From Competibacter sp963695105 (GTDB taxonomy: Bacteria > Pseudomonadota > Gammaproteobacteria > Competibacterales > Competibacteraceae), in the NCBI GenBank assembly GCA_963695105.1, contig CAVOGC010000055.1:186001-250000 (forward strand): a DNA stretch of 64,000 nt, given 5' to 3'. How positions within the stretch are numbered: position 1 is the first letter of the stretch; every line of letters starts with the position of its first letter. Below the pieces are notes generated by a model. It did no database searches, had not been told where the DNA came from, and saw nothing but the letters and a program-made list of their open reading frames with translations. This document shows positions 9,785 to 17,815 of the stretch, piece by piece. The translations under genes and the position numbers were made by a program.

Positions 9785-10722
9785 GCCAGCCGCTCCGCCA
9801 CCCGCAGCAGCGCGCTGCGTGCCCGCGGGTTGACGGCGATCTCCGCGGCGCCGGGCCGCGTCGCCCGACTCACCAACCGCAGGGTCATCCCGGTCGGGGG
9901 ACCCGCCACCGGCAGATCCAGAGGCAGTTCCCGCCCGCGTGCCTGTTCCCGTATGAATTGCTTGACCACCCGATCCTCCAGGGAATGAAAGCTGATAACC
10001 GCCAGCCGGCCGCCAGCCGCCAGTGCGCGCACCGCCTGCGGCAACGCCGTCCGCAACTCGCGCAACTCATCGTTGACCGCGATCCGAATGGCTTGAAAAG
10101 CACGGGTGGCGGGATGCTTGCCGGGTTCGCGGGTGGGAACGGCCGCGGCGACGATGGTGGCCAATTGTTTCGTGGTGGCGACCGGCGCCTGCCGCCGCGC
10201 GGCGATAACGGCACGCGCCACCCGCCGGTGAAAACGTTCCTCGCCGTATTCCGCCAGCACCCGCCCCAACTCGATTTCGTCGATCCGATCCAGCCATTCG
10301 GCCGCGCTGCTTCCCGCCGTCGGGTCCATGCGCATATCCAGCGGACCGTCCTGATTGAAGCTGAAACCGCGCGCCGGATCGTCCAACTGCGGCGACGACA
10401 CCCCCAAATCCAGCAAAATTCCGTCAACCCGGCCAGACCATCCTCGCTCGGCAATCACCTCGGCCAACCGGCCGAATGCCGCCCGCACGAAGGTGAAGCG
10501 GGTATCGCCGCCGAAACGCTCGACCGCGCAACGCGCCGCCGCGGGGTCCCGATCGAGCGCCAGCAGTCGCCCTTCCGGTCCAAGCGCCGCCAACAGCGCC
10601 GCCGCGTGCCCGCCCCGACCAAACGTGGCGTCCACGTAACGACCGCCCGGGCAAAGGTTCAGCGCGGCGAGCGCCTCGGCCAGCAAGACCGGCCGATGTG
10701 GCAACAAGGCGGCTTCGGTCAT
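9781..10722 (-). CDS. rsmH: RsmH (MraW), 16S rRNA m4C1402 methyltransferase
   Basis: The 313-residue SAM-dependent enzyme N4-methylates C1402 of 16S rRNA. The SAM-binding signature DATFGRGGHA is near residue 30, and the DLGVSSPQLD and SFHSLEDR motifs are typical of the MraW family. It lies 3 bp after mraZ in the transcript and overlaps ftsL by 4 bp. Confidence 0.96.
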   Translation of the reverse strand: MTEAALLPHRPVLLAEALAALNLCPGGRYVDATFGRGGHAAALLAALGPEGRLLALDRDPAAARCAVERFGGDTRFTFVRAAFGRLAEVIAERGWSGRVDGILLDLGVSSPQLDDPARGFSFNQDGPLDMRMDPTAGSSAAEWLDRIDEIELGRVLAEYGEERFHRRVARAVIAARRQAPVATTKQLATIVAAAVPTREPGKHPATRAFQAIRIAVNDELRELRTALPQAVRALAAGGRLAVISFHSLEDRVVKQFIREQARGRELPLDLPVAGPPTGMTLRLVSRATRPGAAEIAVNPRARSALLRVAERLA

Positions 10723-10725
10723 GCG

Positions 10726-11181
10726 CTAAAACGCTAGGGCATCCAGGTCGGGCAGCGAACCGCCGGCCTGGTCTTCGTCTCCGGCCAACAGCGACTCGCG
10801 CCATGCGTACCAGGACTGCTCGTTCCAGATTTCGAATTTATTCCCCTGCCCCACCAGCACCACGCGCTTCTCCAGATTCGCGAACTCGCGCAGGGGCGCC
10901 GGAAGCAGAATTCGGCCGCTGGCATCCAGGCAGCACTCTTCGGCATGTCCCAACAACAATCGCTTGAGGGCTCTGGTCCGCTGGTTGGTGCTGGAAAGCT
11001 GGATCAGCTTCCGCTCAACCTCTTCCCAAACTGGAAGCGGATACAACAGCAGGCAACGGTCACGATCAATGGTCAGCACCAATTGCCCACCCGCCGCGTC
11101 CAGCAGGTGCTGGCGGTACTTGGCTGGCAACGACAACCGCCCCTTGCCGTCCAGCGATAAGGGATTGACGCCACGGAACAA
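10726..11181 (-). CDS. mraZ: MraZ, transcriptional regulator of the dcw cluster (TTG start)
   Basis: MraZ is a double AbrB-fold DNA-binding protein that represses its own dcw operon. Two AbrB-like repeats are visible (LSLDGKGRLSLP near the start and LDASGRILLP in the second half). I chose a TTG start at 11181: it is 7 bases after a perfect AAGGAG ribosome site and gives the canonical MFRG-type N-terminus and a 151-residue length, whereas the ATGs upstream would read through the operator. Confidence 0.93.
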   Translation of the reverse strand: MFRGVNPLSLDGKGRLSLPAKYRQHLLDAAGGQLVLTIDRDRCLLLYPLPVWEEVERKLIQLSSTNQRTRALKRLLLGHAEECCLDASGRILLPAPLREFANLEKRVVLVGQGNKFEIWNEQSWYAWRESLLAGDEDQAGGSLPDLDALAF

Positions 11182-11215
11182 TGTTGCACTCCTTGGGACC
11201 GAACCCATTCCGCGT

Positions 11216-11240
11216 CCCACATTTCCCCACTTTTCGCCAC
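11216..11240 (-). promoter_or_regulatory. MraZ operator (three 10-bp repeats)
   Basis: Read on the minus strand, GTGGC, GTGGG and GTGGG occur with an exact 10-bp period directly downstream of the -10 box and upstream of the mraZ ribosome site. This matches the GTGGG-N5 tandem repeats known as MraZ binding boxes, so the cluster is very likely autoregulated. A fourth, imperfect ATGGG follows out of phase. Confidence 0.8.
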
Positions 11241-11243
11241 CAG

Positions 11244-11273
11244 ACTATAGGAAGATCAAGCCGACGCTGTCAA
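11244..11273 (-). promoter_or_regulatory. sigma70 promoter of the dcw cluster
   Basis: On the minus strand a perfect TTGACA (-35, 11268-11273) is followed after 18 bp by TATAGT (-10, 11244-11249). It is the only strong promoter-like element seen ahead of mraZ, and transcription would start inside or just before the MraZ boxes. Confidence 0.8.
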
Positions 11274-11281
11274 GAAAAGCT

Positions 11282-11493
11282 AACGCATAGCTTTTTTAAA
11301 AATATTCATAAAAACAATAAATTAATTATTTTTGTAAAAATTAATTTATATAAATCGACTTAAAATAATTAGGGATTAGCGCCTCCTCGGACAGAGCGAC
11401 AAGCACGGCGCGTTTCCGCATCTTGTTAAAGCCTCGGCAAGCGGGTACTTTGCATCTTTGCCCAATTTCCACCGAGCAACACCAACCACGAAT
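11282..11493. other. AT-rich intergenic segment between divergent mraZ and hslO
   Basis: The roughly 90 bases from 11282 to 11372 are strongly AT-rich with A and T runs, in sharp contrast to the GC-rich surroundings. The segment lies upstream of the dcw promoter and probably also holds the hslO promoter, for which I found no convincing box pair. It could serve as an UP element or nucleoid-protein site; I see no gene in it. Confidence 0.5.
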
Positions 11494-12363
11494 ATGCCCG
11501 ACCGCGACTGCCTGCAACGCTTTCTTTTCGAAAACCTGCCGATCCGCGGCGAAATCGTGCGGCTTGACGCTACATGGCGGACGGTGCTGGAACGTCGCGC
11601 TTACCCGCCGGCGGTGCGCCAGGTACTGGGCGAGGCCGTTGCCGCCGCCGCCCTGCTATCGGCGACCATCAAATTCGATGGGGTGTTGACCTTGCAAATC
11701 CAGGCGCGCGGACCGCTGCGCTTGCTGGTGGTGCAAGTTGCCGCCGACCGTACCCTGCGCGGGCTGGCCCGCTGGGACGGCGAACCGGAGCCATCGCCGT
11801 TGCCCACGCTGTGCGGCGACGGCACACTCGTCCTGACCCTTGACGCCGGCTCGGGCAAAGAGCCCTACCAAGGCGTGGTCGCCCTGCGCGGCGATACCCT
11901 GGCGGAAACCCTGGAGCACTATTTCGCGCATTCCGAGCAGTTGCCCACCCGAACCTGGCTGGCCGCCGACGACCAAACCGCCGCCGGCCTGCTGTTGCAG
12001 CAACTGCCCGGCGACGATGCCGAGCCGGATGTCTGGCGGCGCCTGAGTTTTCTGGCCGATACCCTGCAAGCCGCCGAACTACGGCGACTGGAAGCGTCCA
12101 CTCTGCTGCGCCGGCTGTTCCATGAAGAGGATGTCCGGCTGTTCGCCCCGCAGAGTTTTCGCTACCGTTGCAACTGCTCGCGGGAACGCACCGCCGGTAT
12201 GCTGCGCGCGCTGGGCGAGAGCGAACTCCGCCAAGCGCTGGTCGAAGGGCGCGCGTTGCAGGTGGATTGTGAGTTTTGCGGCCATCGTTACACTTTTGAC
12301 TCGCTCGACATCGCCGGCTTGTTCGCGGTCGCCGACCCTGCCCCTCCCGTCGTCCACCACTGA
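11494..12363 (+). CDS. hslO: Hsp33, redox-regulated holdase chaperone
   Basis: Hsp33 binds unfolding proteins under oxidative stress once its zinc centre is oxidised. The 289-residue product has the N-terminal substrate-binding domain and a C-terminal CNC...CEFC zinc motif (CXC plus CXXC), the four cysteines of the redox switch. I use the ATG at 11494 because it gives the normal Hsp33 start; an in-frame ATG 36 bp upstream is possible. The next gene starts 4 bp after its stop. Confidence 0.93.
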   Translation: MPDRDCLQRFLFENLPIRGEIVRLDATWRTVLERRAYPPAVRQVLGEAVAAAALLSATIKFDGVLTLQIQARGPLRLLVVQVAADRTLRGLARWDGEPEPSPLPTLCGDGTLVLTLDAGSGKEPYQGVVALRGDTLAETLEHYFAHSEQLPTRTWLAADDQTAAGLLLQQLPGDDAEPDVWRRLSFLADTLQAAELRRLEASTLLRRLFHEEDVRLFAPQSFRYRCNCSRERTAGMLRALGESELRQALVEGRALQVDCEFCGHRYTFDSLDIAGLFAVADPAPPVVHH

Positions 12364-12367
12364 ACCC

Positions 12368-12868
12368 ATGCGCGCCCTGTTCGATCTGTTTCTGGATATT
12401 TGCCTGTTCCGTAAAGGCCCGCGGGACGTACCGGCCTCGATGGCGCTGCTGAAAATGTGTTTGCTGGCTTATGGCGCATCCGGCATTCTGGTGCTTGCTC
12501 TCAGCGTGCCGATTCAGGTGGCGCTCCTGCAAATACTGCTGGACCTGGTGCTGCTGGCCGGCTTGCTGTACCTGATGCTGATCCTGCACCGACATCCCGG
12601 CCGCTTCGAACAAACCCTGGCCGCTCTAACCGGCTCCGGCACCCTGATGGGCCTGCTGGCGCTGCCGCCAATGATCTGGATCGTGCGCCAGGGACCGCAG
12701 GGCGACAGCGGGCTCCCCTCGCTGCTGATGCTGGCGTTGATGGTCTGGAGCATCGCGATCATGGCCCACATCCTGCGCCATGCCTTCAACACTCCGGCCT
12801 GGGCCGGCACGCTCTACGCCCTGGGTTATACCTTTCTATCCTGGACGCTCACCGGCTGGATCGGCTGA
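12368..12868 (+). CDS. Small integral membrane protein, function unknown
   Basis: The 166-residue product has about four to five hydrophobic spans (near residues 24-44, 50-68, 85-103, 115-133 and 142-162) and short polar loops. It follows hslO by 4 bp and precedes mpl by 59 bp. I do not recognise a named family; it resembles small multi-spanning proteins sometimes found near cell-wall recycling genes. The ATG at 12368 is chosen because the longer open frame upstream only overlaps hslO. Confidence 0.75.
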   Translation: MRALFDLFLDICLFRKGPRDVPASMALLKMCLLAYGASGILVLALSVPIQVALLQILLDLVLLAGLLYLMLILHRHPGRFEQTLAALTGSGTLMGLLALPPMIWIVRQGPQGDSGLPSLLMLALMVWSIAIMAHILRHAFNTPAWAGTLYALGYTFLSWTLTGWIG

Positions 12869-12927
12869 GGCGCTCCAACCCTGCACCGTCTTGCACCCGT
12901 GGCCGGGTCGGACGGGGAGATTCCCGT

Positions 12928-14292
12928 ATGCACATTCACATTCTCGGCATTTGCGGCACGTTCATGGCCGGCGTCGCCCTGCTGGCCCGCGCGGCGGGGC
13001 ATACCGTGTCCGGTTGCGACGCCGGCGTCTATCCGCCGATGAGCACTCAACTGGCCGAGGCCGGCATCGCCCTGCGGGAAGGCTACGATCCCAACCAACT
13101 CGCCGAATTCCAGCCGGACATGGTGGTGGTCGGCAACGTGATGAGCCGGGGCCGACCGATTGTCGAGGAACTGCTGGACCGCGATCTGCCCTACACCTCC
13201 GGCCCGGCCTGGCTGGCGGATTACGTGCTGCGCGGCCGTCACGTACTGGCGGTGGCCGGCACCCACGGCAAAACGTCCACCAGCAGTTTGCTGGCCTGGA
13301 TTCTGGAGCGCGCCGGTCTGGAACCCGGCTTTCTGATCGGCGGCATTCCGGCTAATTTCGGCTTGTCGGCGCGCTTGGGCCGCGCGCCGTTTTTCGTGGT
13401 GGAAGCCGATGAGTACGACACGGCGTTTTTCGATAAGCGCTCCAAGTTCGTCCACTACCGGCCGCGCACCCTGATTCTGAACAACCTGGAGTTCGATCAC
13501 GCCGATATCTTCCCCGATTTGGCGGCGATTCAGCGCCAGTTCCACCACTTGCTACGAACCGTGCCAGGCACCGGCTTAATTGTCACCAATGGACAAGATC
13601 CGAATCTGGCCGAGGTACTGGCGATGGGCTGCTGGACCCCGGTGGAACGCTTCGGCACCGGCGACTGGGAAGCGCGCGCCATCGCTCCCGACGGCGGCGC
13701 TTTCGACGTGTACCACCAGGGGTCGCCGCAAGGCCGGGCGGAATGGACGCAACTGGGACTGCACAACGTTCATAACGCCCTCGCCGCCCTCGCCGCCGCC
13801 CGTCATGCCGGCGTGCCGGTGGCGACGGCTCTCGCCGCGCTGGCGGATTTTCAGGGCGTCAAGCGGCGGCTGGAAACGCGCGGCGCGGTCAACGGCGTGA
13901 CGGTCTACGACGATTTCGCCCACCACCCCACCGCGATTGCAACCACGCTGGCGGGACTGCGCGCCCGGATCGGCGGCCAGCCGATTATCGCCGTGCTGGA
14001 GCCGCGCTCCAACACCATGAGGTTGGGCGTATTCAAGGACAGTCTGGCGCCCGCCCTGGCGCTGGCCGATGCGGTGGTGCTGTATCAGGCGCCCGATCTC
14101 GGCTGGGATCTGGGCGCGGTCGCGGCGACGCTCGGTCCGCGCGGGCAGGTGTGCCACACGCTGGACGATACCCTCGCCGCCATTAACGCCCGAATCAAAT
14201 CGGGAACTCAAGTGCTGATCATGAGCAACGGCGGTTTCGGCGGGATTCACGAGCGGTTGCTGCAGAAGCTGCGCGTGGCCACCGATGTCTGA
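12928..14292 (+). CDS. mpl: Mpl, murein tripeptide ligase
   Basis: Mpl ligates the recycled tripeptide L-Ala-gamma-D-Glu-meso-DAP to UDP-MurNAc, returning wall fragments to synthesis. The 454-residue protein starts with HILGICGTFMAG, has the P-loop GTHGKTS at 111-117 and the EADEYDTAFFDKRSKF stretch characteristic of Mpl rather than MurC. It overlaps ubiX by 8 bp. Confidence 0.95.
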   Translation: MHIHILGICGTFMAGVALLARAAGHTVSGCDAGVYPPMSTQLAEAGIALREGYDPNQLAEFQPDMVVVGNVMSRGRPIVEELLDRDLPYTSGPAWLADYVLRGRHVLAVAGTHGKTSTSSLLAWILERAGLEPGFLIGGIPANFGLSARLGRAPFFVVEADEYDTAFFDKRSKFVHYRPRTLILNNLEFDHADIFPDLAAIQRQFHHLLRTVPGTGLIVTNGQDPNLAEVLAMGCWTPVERFGTGDWEARAIAPDGGAFDVYHQGSPQGRAEWTQLGLHNVHNALAALAAARHAGVPVATALAALADFQGVKRRLETRGAVNGVTVYDDFAHHPTAIATTLAGLRARIGGQPIIAVLEPRSNTMRLGVFKDSLAPALALADAVVLYQAPDLGWDLGAVAATLGPRGQVCHTLDDTLAAINARIKSGTQVLIMSNGGFGGIHERLLQKLRVATDV

Positions 14293-14905
14293 TCGCCCCA
14301 TCATCCTCGGCATGACCGGCGCGTCCGGCGCCGATTATGGGCTGCGTCTGCTGCAATGCCTGCTGGAAGCAGGTCACCCGGTACAACTGCTGATCTCGAA
14401 AGCGGCCCAGATCGTGATCCACATGGAAACCGAGCTGCGCCTGCCTGGTCGGCCGCGCGACATCCAGCGGGTATTGATCGAACAGTATCGCTGCGATCCC
14501 GATCAGCTACGGGTGTTCGGCCAGGACGAATGGACCGCGCCGCCCGCCAGCGGCTCGGCGCGGGCGCGGGCGATGGTGGTCTGCCCCTGCACCACTGGCG
14601 CATTGGCCGCCATCGCCAACGGCAACAGCGACAACCTGCTGGAACGGGCCGCCGACGTCACGCTCAAGGAAGGGCGCAAACTGATCCTGGCGCTGCGGGA
14701 AACGCCGCTTTCGGTCATCCATCTGGAAAACATGCTGCGGCTGGCCCGCGCCGGCGCGGTCATCCTGCCGACCAACCCCGGTTTTTACTACCGACCGACC
14801 ACGACGGCGGAACTGGTGGATTTCATCGTGGCCAGAATCCTCGACCAACTGGATATTCCCCACACTCTGCTGCCGCGCTGGGGCGAACCACCGGAACCGA
14901 GCTAA
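14285..14905 (+). CDS. ubiX: UbiX, flavin prenyltransferase
   Basis: UbiX makes the prenylated FMN cofactor used by the decarboxylase UbiD in ubiquinone synthesis. The 206-residue flavoprotein shows the TGASGADYG nucleotide-binding start, the VCPCTTGALAAIANG segment and a C-terminal PTNPGFY region, all conserved in UbiX/Pad1. The start overlaps mpl by 8 bp, suggesting coupling. Confidence 0.94.
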   Translation: MSDRPIILGMTGASGADYGLRLLQCLLEAGHPVQLLISKAAQIVIHMETELRLPGRPRDIQRVLIEQYRCDPDQLRVFGQDEWTAPPASGSARARAMVVCPCTTGALAAIANGNSDNLLERAADVTLKEGRKLILALRETPLSVIHLENMLRLARAGAVILPTNPGFYYRPTTTAELVDFIVARILDQLDIPHTLLPRWGEPPEPS

Positions 14906-14911
14906 GCGATC

Positions 14912-15511
14912 ATGACCGCCACCCAGGAACTGCCCCTGTTTCCGTTGAACACCGTACTGTTTCCCGGCGGCGTTCTGCCCCTGCGGATCTTCGAAACCCG
15001 CTATCTGGACCTGATCAGCGCCTGCCTGCGCACCGATAGCGGTTTTGGGGTGGTCACGATCCACGAGGGGCGCGAAGCGGGCGGCCCGCCGACCAATATC
15101 CATCCGGTTGGCGCCCTGGCGCGCATCGTGGATTTCGATCAGTTGGACGACGGTCTGCTCGGCATCACCTGTCTGGGCGCGCAACGGCTGCGAGTGGTCA
15201 GCCACCAGGTTCGGCCCGATCAACTGCTGATCGGTCAGGTGCGGTGGCTGCCGGACGACCCGGCGCTATCGACTTTGCCCAGTCACGAACCCCTGGTCCG
15301 CGTCCTCCGCGATCTGCTGGAACGCGAGGAACTGGCGCCCTACCGCCGGTTCCTCGCGCCGAATTGGGAGGATGCCGCCTGGATCGGCAACCGACTGGCG
15401 GAAATCCTGCCCCTGCCGCCGCATGTCCGCCACACGCTGCTGGAGATGACCGAACCCCGACAGCGGCTGGATATCCTGCTGGCGATCTTCCAGGAACAAC
15501 GCATCGCCTGA
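14912..15511 (+). CDS. LON substrate-binding-domain protein
   Basis: The 199-residue protein consists of the Lon protease N-terminal domain alone: LPLFPLNTVLFPGGVLPLRIFE at the start is the family signature (shown here as separate words: LPLFPLNTVLFPGG, then LPLRIFE). No AAA or peptidase domain follows. Stand-alone LON-domain proteins are common in proteobacteria and their role is unclear; they may bind unfolded proteins. It sits 6 bp after ubiX in a same-strand run. Confidence 0.87.
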   Translation: MTATQELPLFPLNTVLFPGGVLPLRIFETRYLDLISACLRTDSGFGVVTIHEGREAGGPPTNIHPVGALARIVDFDQLDDGLLGITCLGAQRLRVVSHQVRPDQLLIGQVRWLPDDPALSTLPSHEPLVRVLRDLLEREELAPYRRFLAPNWEDAAWIGNRLAEILPLPPHVRHTLLEMTEPRQRLDILLAIFQEQRIA

Positions 15512-15519
15512 ATCCCGCC

Positions 15520-16332
15520 ATGGCCGAACTCGCCCGCCGCCATCACCGTACTCTACAGGCCGCCGGCCATCGGCTGCACGCCGAGTGCCTGACCCCACCG
15601 CGCGCCGCCACCGGCCCCACTCTGGTTTTCCTGCACGAGGGACTGGGCAGCATCGGGCAATGGCGCGGTTTCCCCGAACAATTGTGCGCCCGCGCCGGTC
15701 TGCCGGGGCTGATCTACGAGCGTTGGGGCTACGGTCGCTCCGAGCCCCTGATCGGGCCGCGCCCCAACGATTATTTACAGCGAGAAGCGTGGGATACGCT
15801 CCCCGAAGTACTGGAAGCCTGTGATATTAGCGAGCCGCCGATCCTGTTCGGCCATAGCGACGGCGGTTCCATCGCCCTCCTGTTCGCCGCTGTCTATCCC
15901 GAGCGGACGCGCGCCGTGATCAGCGAGGCGGCGCACGTTTTCGTCGATGAAAAGTGCCTGGCCGGCATCCGACATGCCCGCGACGCCTATCGACAGGGCA
16001 GCTTGCGGGACAGGTTGCGGCGCTACCACGGCGACAATACCGAGACCATGTTCCGGGGCTGGTGCGACACCTGGTTGCGCCCGGACTTCCGAGGCTGGAA
16101 CATGGAAGCCGAACTACCCCGGATCGTCTGTCCGGTGCTGGTCGTCCAGGGCGAGGACGACGAATACGGCACCCGCGCCCAAGTGGACGCCATCGCCGCC
16201 GGCGTCGCCGGCCCGAAGGATCTCTTGTGGCTGCCCGGCTGCGGCCACGTTTCCCACCATCAGGCACGGGAAACCGTGCTGGAGGCCGCCGGACGTTTCA
16301 TCGCCGGGGCATGCGCTAATATTGGTCCGTAA
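15520..16332 (+). CDS. alpha/beta-fold hydrolase
   Basis: The 270-residue protein has the alpha/beta hydrolase pattern: oxyanion-hole region FLHEGLGS near residue 36, nucleophile elbow GHSDGGS near residue 110, an aspartate in the VVQGEDDEYGT segment and a final GCGHVSHH histidine. The substrate cannot be inferred; closest pattern is the serine-hydrolase group that includes carboxylesterases and MenH-like enzymes. It begins 8 bp after the LON-domain gene. Confidence 0.87.
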   Translation: MAELARRHHRTLQAAGHRLHAECLTPPRAATGPTLVFLHEGLGSIGQWRGFPEQLCARAGLPGLIYERWGYGRSEPLIGPRPNDYLQREAWDTLPEVLEACDISEPPILFGHSDGGSIALLFAAVYPERTRAVISEAAHVFVDEKCLAGIRHARDAYRQGSLRDRLRRYHGDNTETMFRGWCDTWLRPDFRGWNMEAELPRIVCPVLVVQGEDDEYGTRAQVDAIAAGVAGPKDLLWLPGCGHVSHHQARETVLEAAGRFIAGACANIGP

Positions 16333-16369
16333 CCCTCCTAGAAAATTGAACCCAGGCAAGGAAACCGTC

Positions 16370-16960
16370 ATGCCCGAACTTGAACTGACCTCGACCGAAC
16401 CAGCCCCCACCCGACACAGCCTGCTGCGGCAGATCTTTCGCCCCAGGGACATCGGCTTTTATCTAATGATCCTGCTGTCGTGGATCGGCGCGGCCTATAC
16501 GGAAGCCGACGCGCAGAGTAGCCGCTGGTACTGGTATTACCTGATCCCGATCTTTGGTCTGATCTGCATCGTCACTCAATGGCGCAATGTCGAACCGACC
16601 GCAAAAGCTCGTGCCCTGCTGGTCGTCCGGCAAATCCTGCACTGGGGAGTACTGTTGCTGCTGATGCAAGTGGTTTTCATGGCTGCGGCCCAAGGCTTCA
16701 TGAGTACCCTCGACGACCGTCAGGCCAGCTTCCTGCTAATGATCAACGTCACACTGACCACATTTCTGGCCGGCATCTATTTCGACTGGCGGCTCTGCTT
16801 CGTCGCGATCTTCCTGGGCGCCGGCGCGATCTTCATGATCATGGTTCAAAACCTTATCCCGATCCTGGTTTATGCGGGGATTGGCGTTATCATCCTCTAC
16901 TTGGCCTGGAGCTGGCTGTACAACCACTGGCAGGCGCGTCGGTCACAAGCGTCCGTCTGA
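16370..16960 (+). CDS. Membrane protein, function unknown
   Basis: The 196-residue product has a short polar N-terminus and five to six hydrophobic spans from residue ~30 to ~185, ending in a basic tail. No catalytic motif is visible. A start at 16370 follows the alpha/beta hydrolase gene by 37 bp and avoids an overlapping shadow frame. I do not recognise the family. Confidence 0.8.
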   Translation: MPELELTSTEPAPTRHSLLRQIFRPRDIGFYLMILLSWIGAAYTEADAQSSRWYWYYLIPIFGLICIVTQWRNVEPTAKARALLVVRQILHWGVLLLLMQVVFMAAAQGFMSTLDDRQASFLLMINVTLTTFLAGIYFDWRLCFVAIFLGAGAIFMIMVQNLIPILVYAGIGVIILYLAWSWLYNHWQARRSQASV

Positions 16961-17066
16961 AGCTCCCCCTTTGTCCTCAGGGGTTATACTGGTGCTTGAC
17001 TAACAGCCCGCTTCGCGGGAGTACCGGCAACCCCTCCTCTCCACGCTCTCATTGAAGGAGATTTTT

Positions 17067-17498
17067 ATGTCCAGACATCATCCCGCCAAAGCCACCCTCT
17101 TGTCCGCGGGCCTGGCCTTGGCCCTCATCGGCGGACCCGTCGTTCAAGCCGCCCAACCCGCATCAGCCGCCGCCAAGTCCGCCGCATCACAGAAAGAGGA
17201 ATGGCTGATTCCCACCGGCGAACGCTGGTCGGACGCCACCGAAACCGAAAGGCGGGCTTATGTGCTGGGCATCCTGAACTTGGCGATGGTCGAATACCAG
17301 TTGACCGGTTCGAACCCCAAGCACCGCACCACCGTCCCTCACTTGGTCAAAGCCTTGGATGGCATGACCGTGCCGCAGATTGTGGAAACCGTGAGCGCCT
17401 ACTACAAGGCCAATCCCGACAAGCAGCAGGAGCCAATCATCGAAGTGATCTGGTTCCAGATGGTCAAGCCCAAGGCCGGCCAACCCAAAGCAAAATGA
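17067..17498 (+). CDS. Exported protein of unknown function
   Basis: A 143-residue protein with a Sec signal peptide (hydrophobic residues ~10-24, cleavage near VQAA) and a small helical-looking domain with ERRAYVLGILNLAMVEYQ and a C-terminal Lys-rich tail. GAAGGAG lies 6 bases before the ATG at 17067. The domain weakly recalls Rap1a/Tai-type exported immunity proteins but lacks their cysteines, so I leave the function open. The lipoprotein gene follows after 11 bp. Confidence 0.8.
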   Translation: MSRHHPAKATLLSAGLALALIGGPVVQAAQPASAAAKSAASQKEEWLIPTGERWSDATETERRAYVLGILNLAMVEYQLTGSNPKHRTTVPHLVKALDGMTVPQIVETVSAYYKANPDKQQEPIIEVIWFQMVKPKAGQPKAK

Positions 17499-17509
17499 GG
17501 AATCAAGCC

Positions 17510-17731
17510 ATGAAAAAGATCGGATTTCTAATCGCGATTCCAGCCCTCGCCTTCAGCGTCGGCTGCACCAACATGACCCCTACCCAGCAGGGTACGTTGA
17601 GCGGCGCGGCCATCGGCGCGGCGGGCGGCGCGGCCATCGGCGCTCTAACCGGCGGCAGCGCCGGGACCGGCGCGCTCATCGGCGGCGCGGCGGGTGCTGT
17701 CGTCGGCAACATTTATGGCCGGGATAGATAG
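17510..17731 (+). CDS. Glycine-zipper lipoprotein
   Basis: The 73-residue precursor has a lipobox ending in FSVGC (Cys ~19) and then a glycine-zipper segment of GAAIGAAGGAAIG-type repeats, ending in GNIYGRDR. Such small outer-membrane lipoproteins (YMGG/OsmB-like) are widespread and of uncertain role. It is probably cotranscribed with the exported protein upstream and converges with the minus-strand gene that ends at 17816. Confidence 0.85.
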   Translation: MKKIGFLIAIPALAFSVGCTNMTPTQQGTLSGAAIGAAGGAAIGALTGGSAGTGALIGGAAGAVVGNIYGRDR

Positions 17732-17779
17732 CAGAAACAGTATCGCAACGACTAAACCGGGTGGCCGCCGACTCGCCGG

Positions 17780-17814
17780 GAAACCTCTCCCGCCGAGCCG
17801 GCGGTAGAGGTTTC
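17780..17814. terminator. Long hairpin between convergent genes
   Basis: GAAACCTCT pairs with AGAGGTTTC and the inner CCGCC pairs with GGCGG, giving a stem of about 14 bp between two converging genes. There is no clear U-tract, so this is a hairpin barrier or weak bidirectional terminator rather than a textbook one. Confidence 0.5.
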
Positions 17815-17815
17815 G

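Noticed and set aside
11282..11372. The AT-rich segment as a replication origin
   Set aside because: No DnaA boxes or 13-mers are visible and the neighbours are not dnaA, dnaN or gidA.
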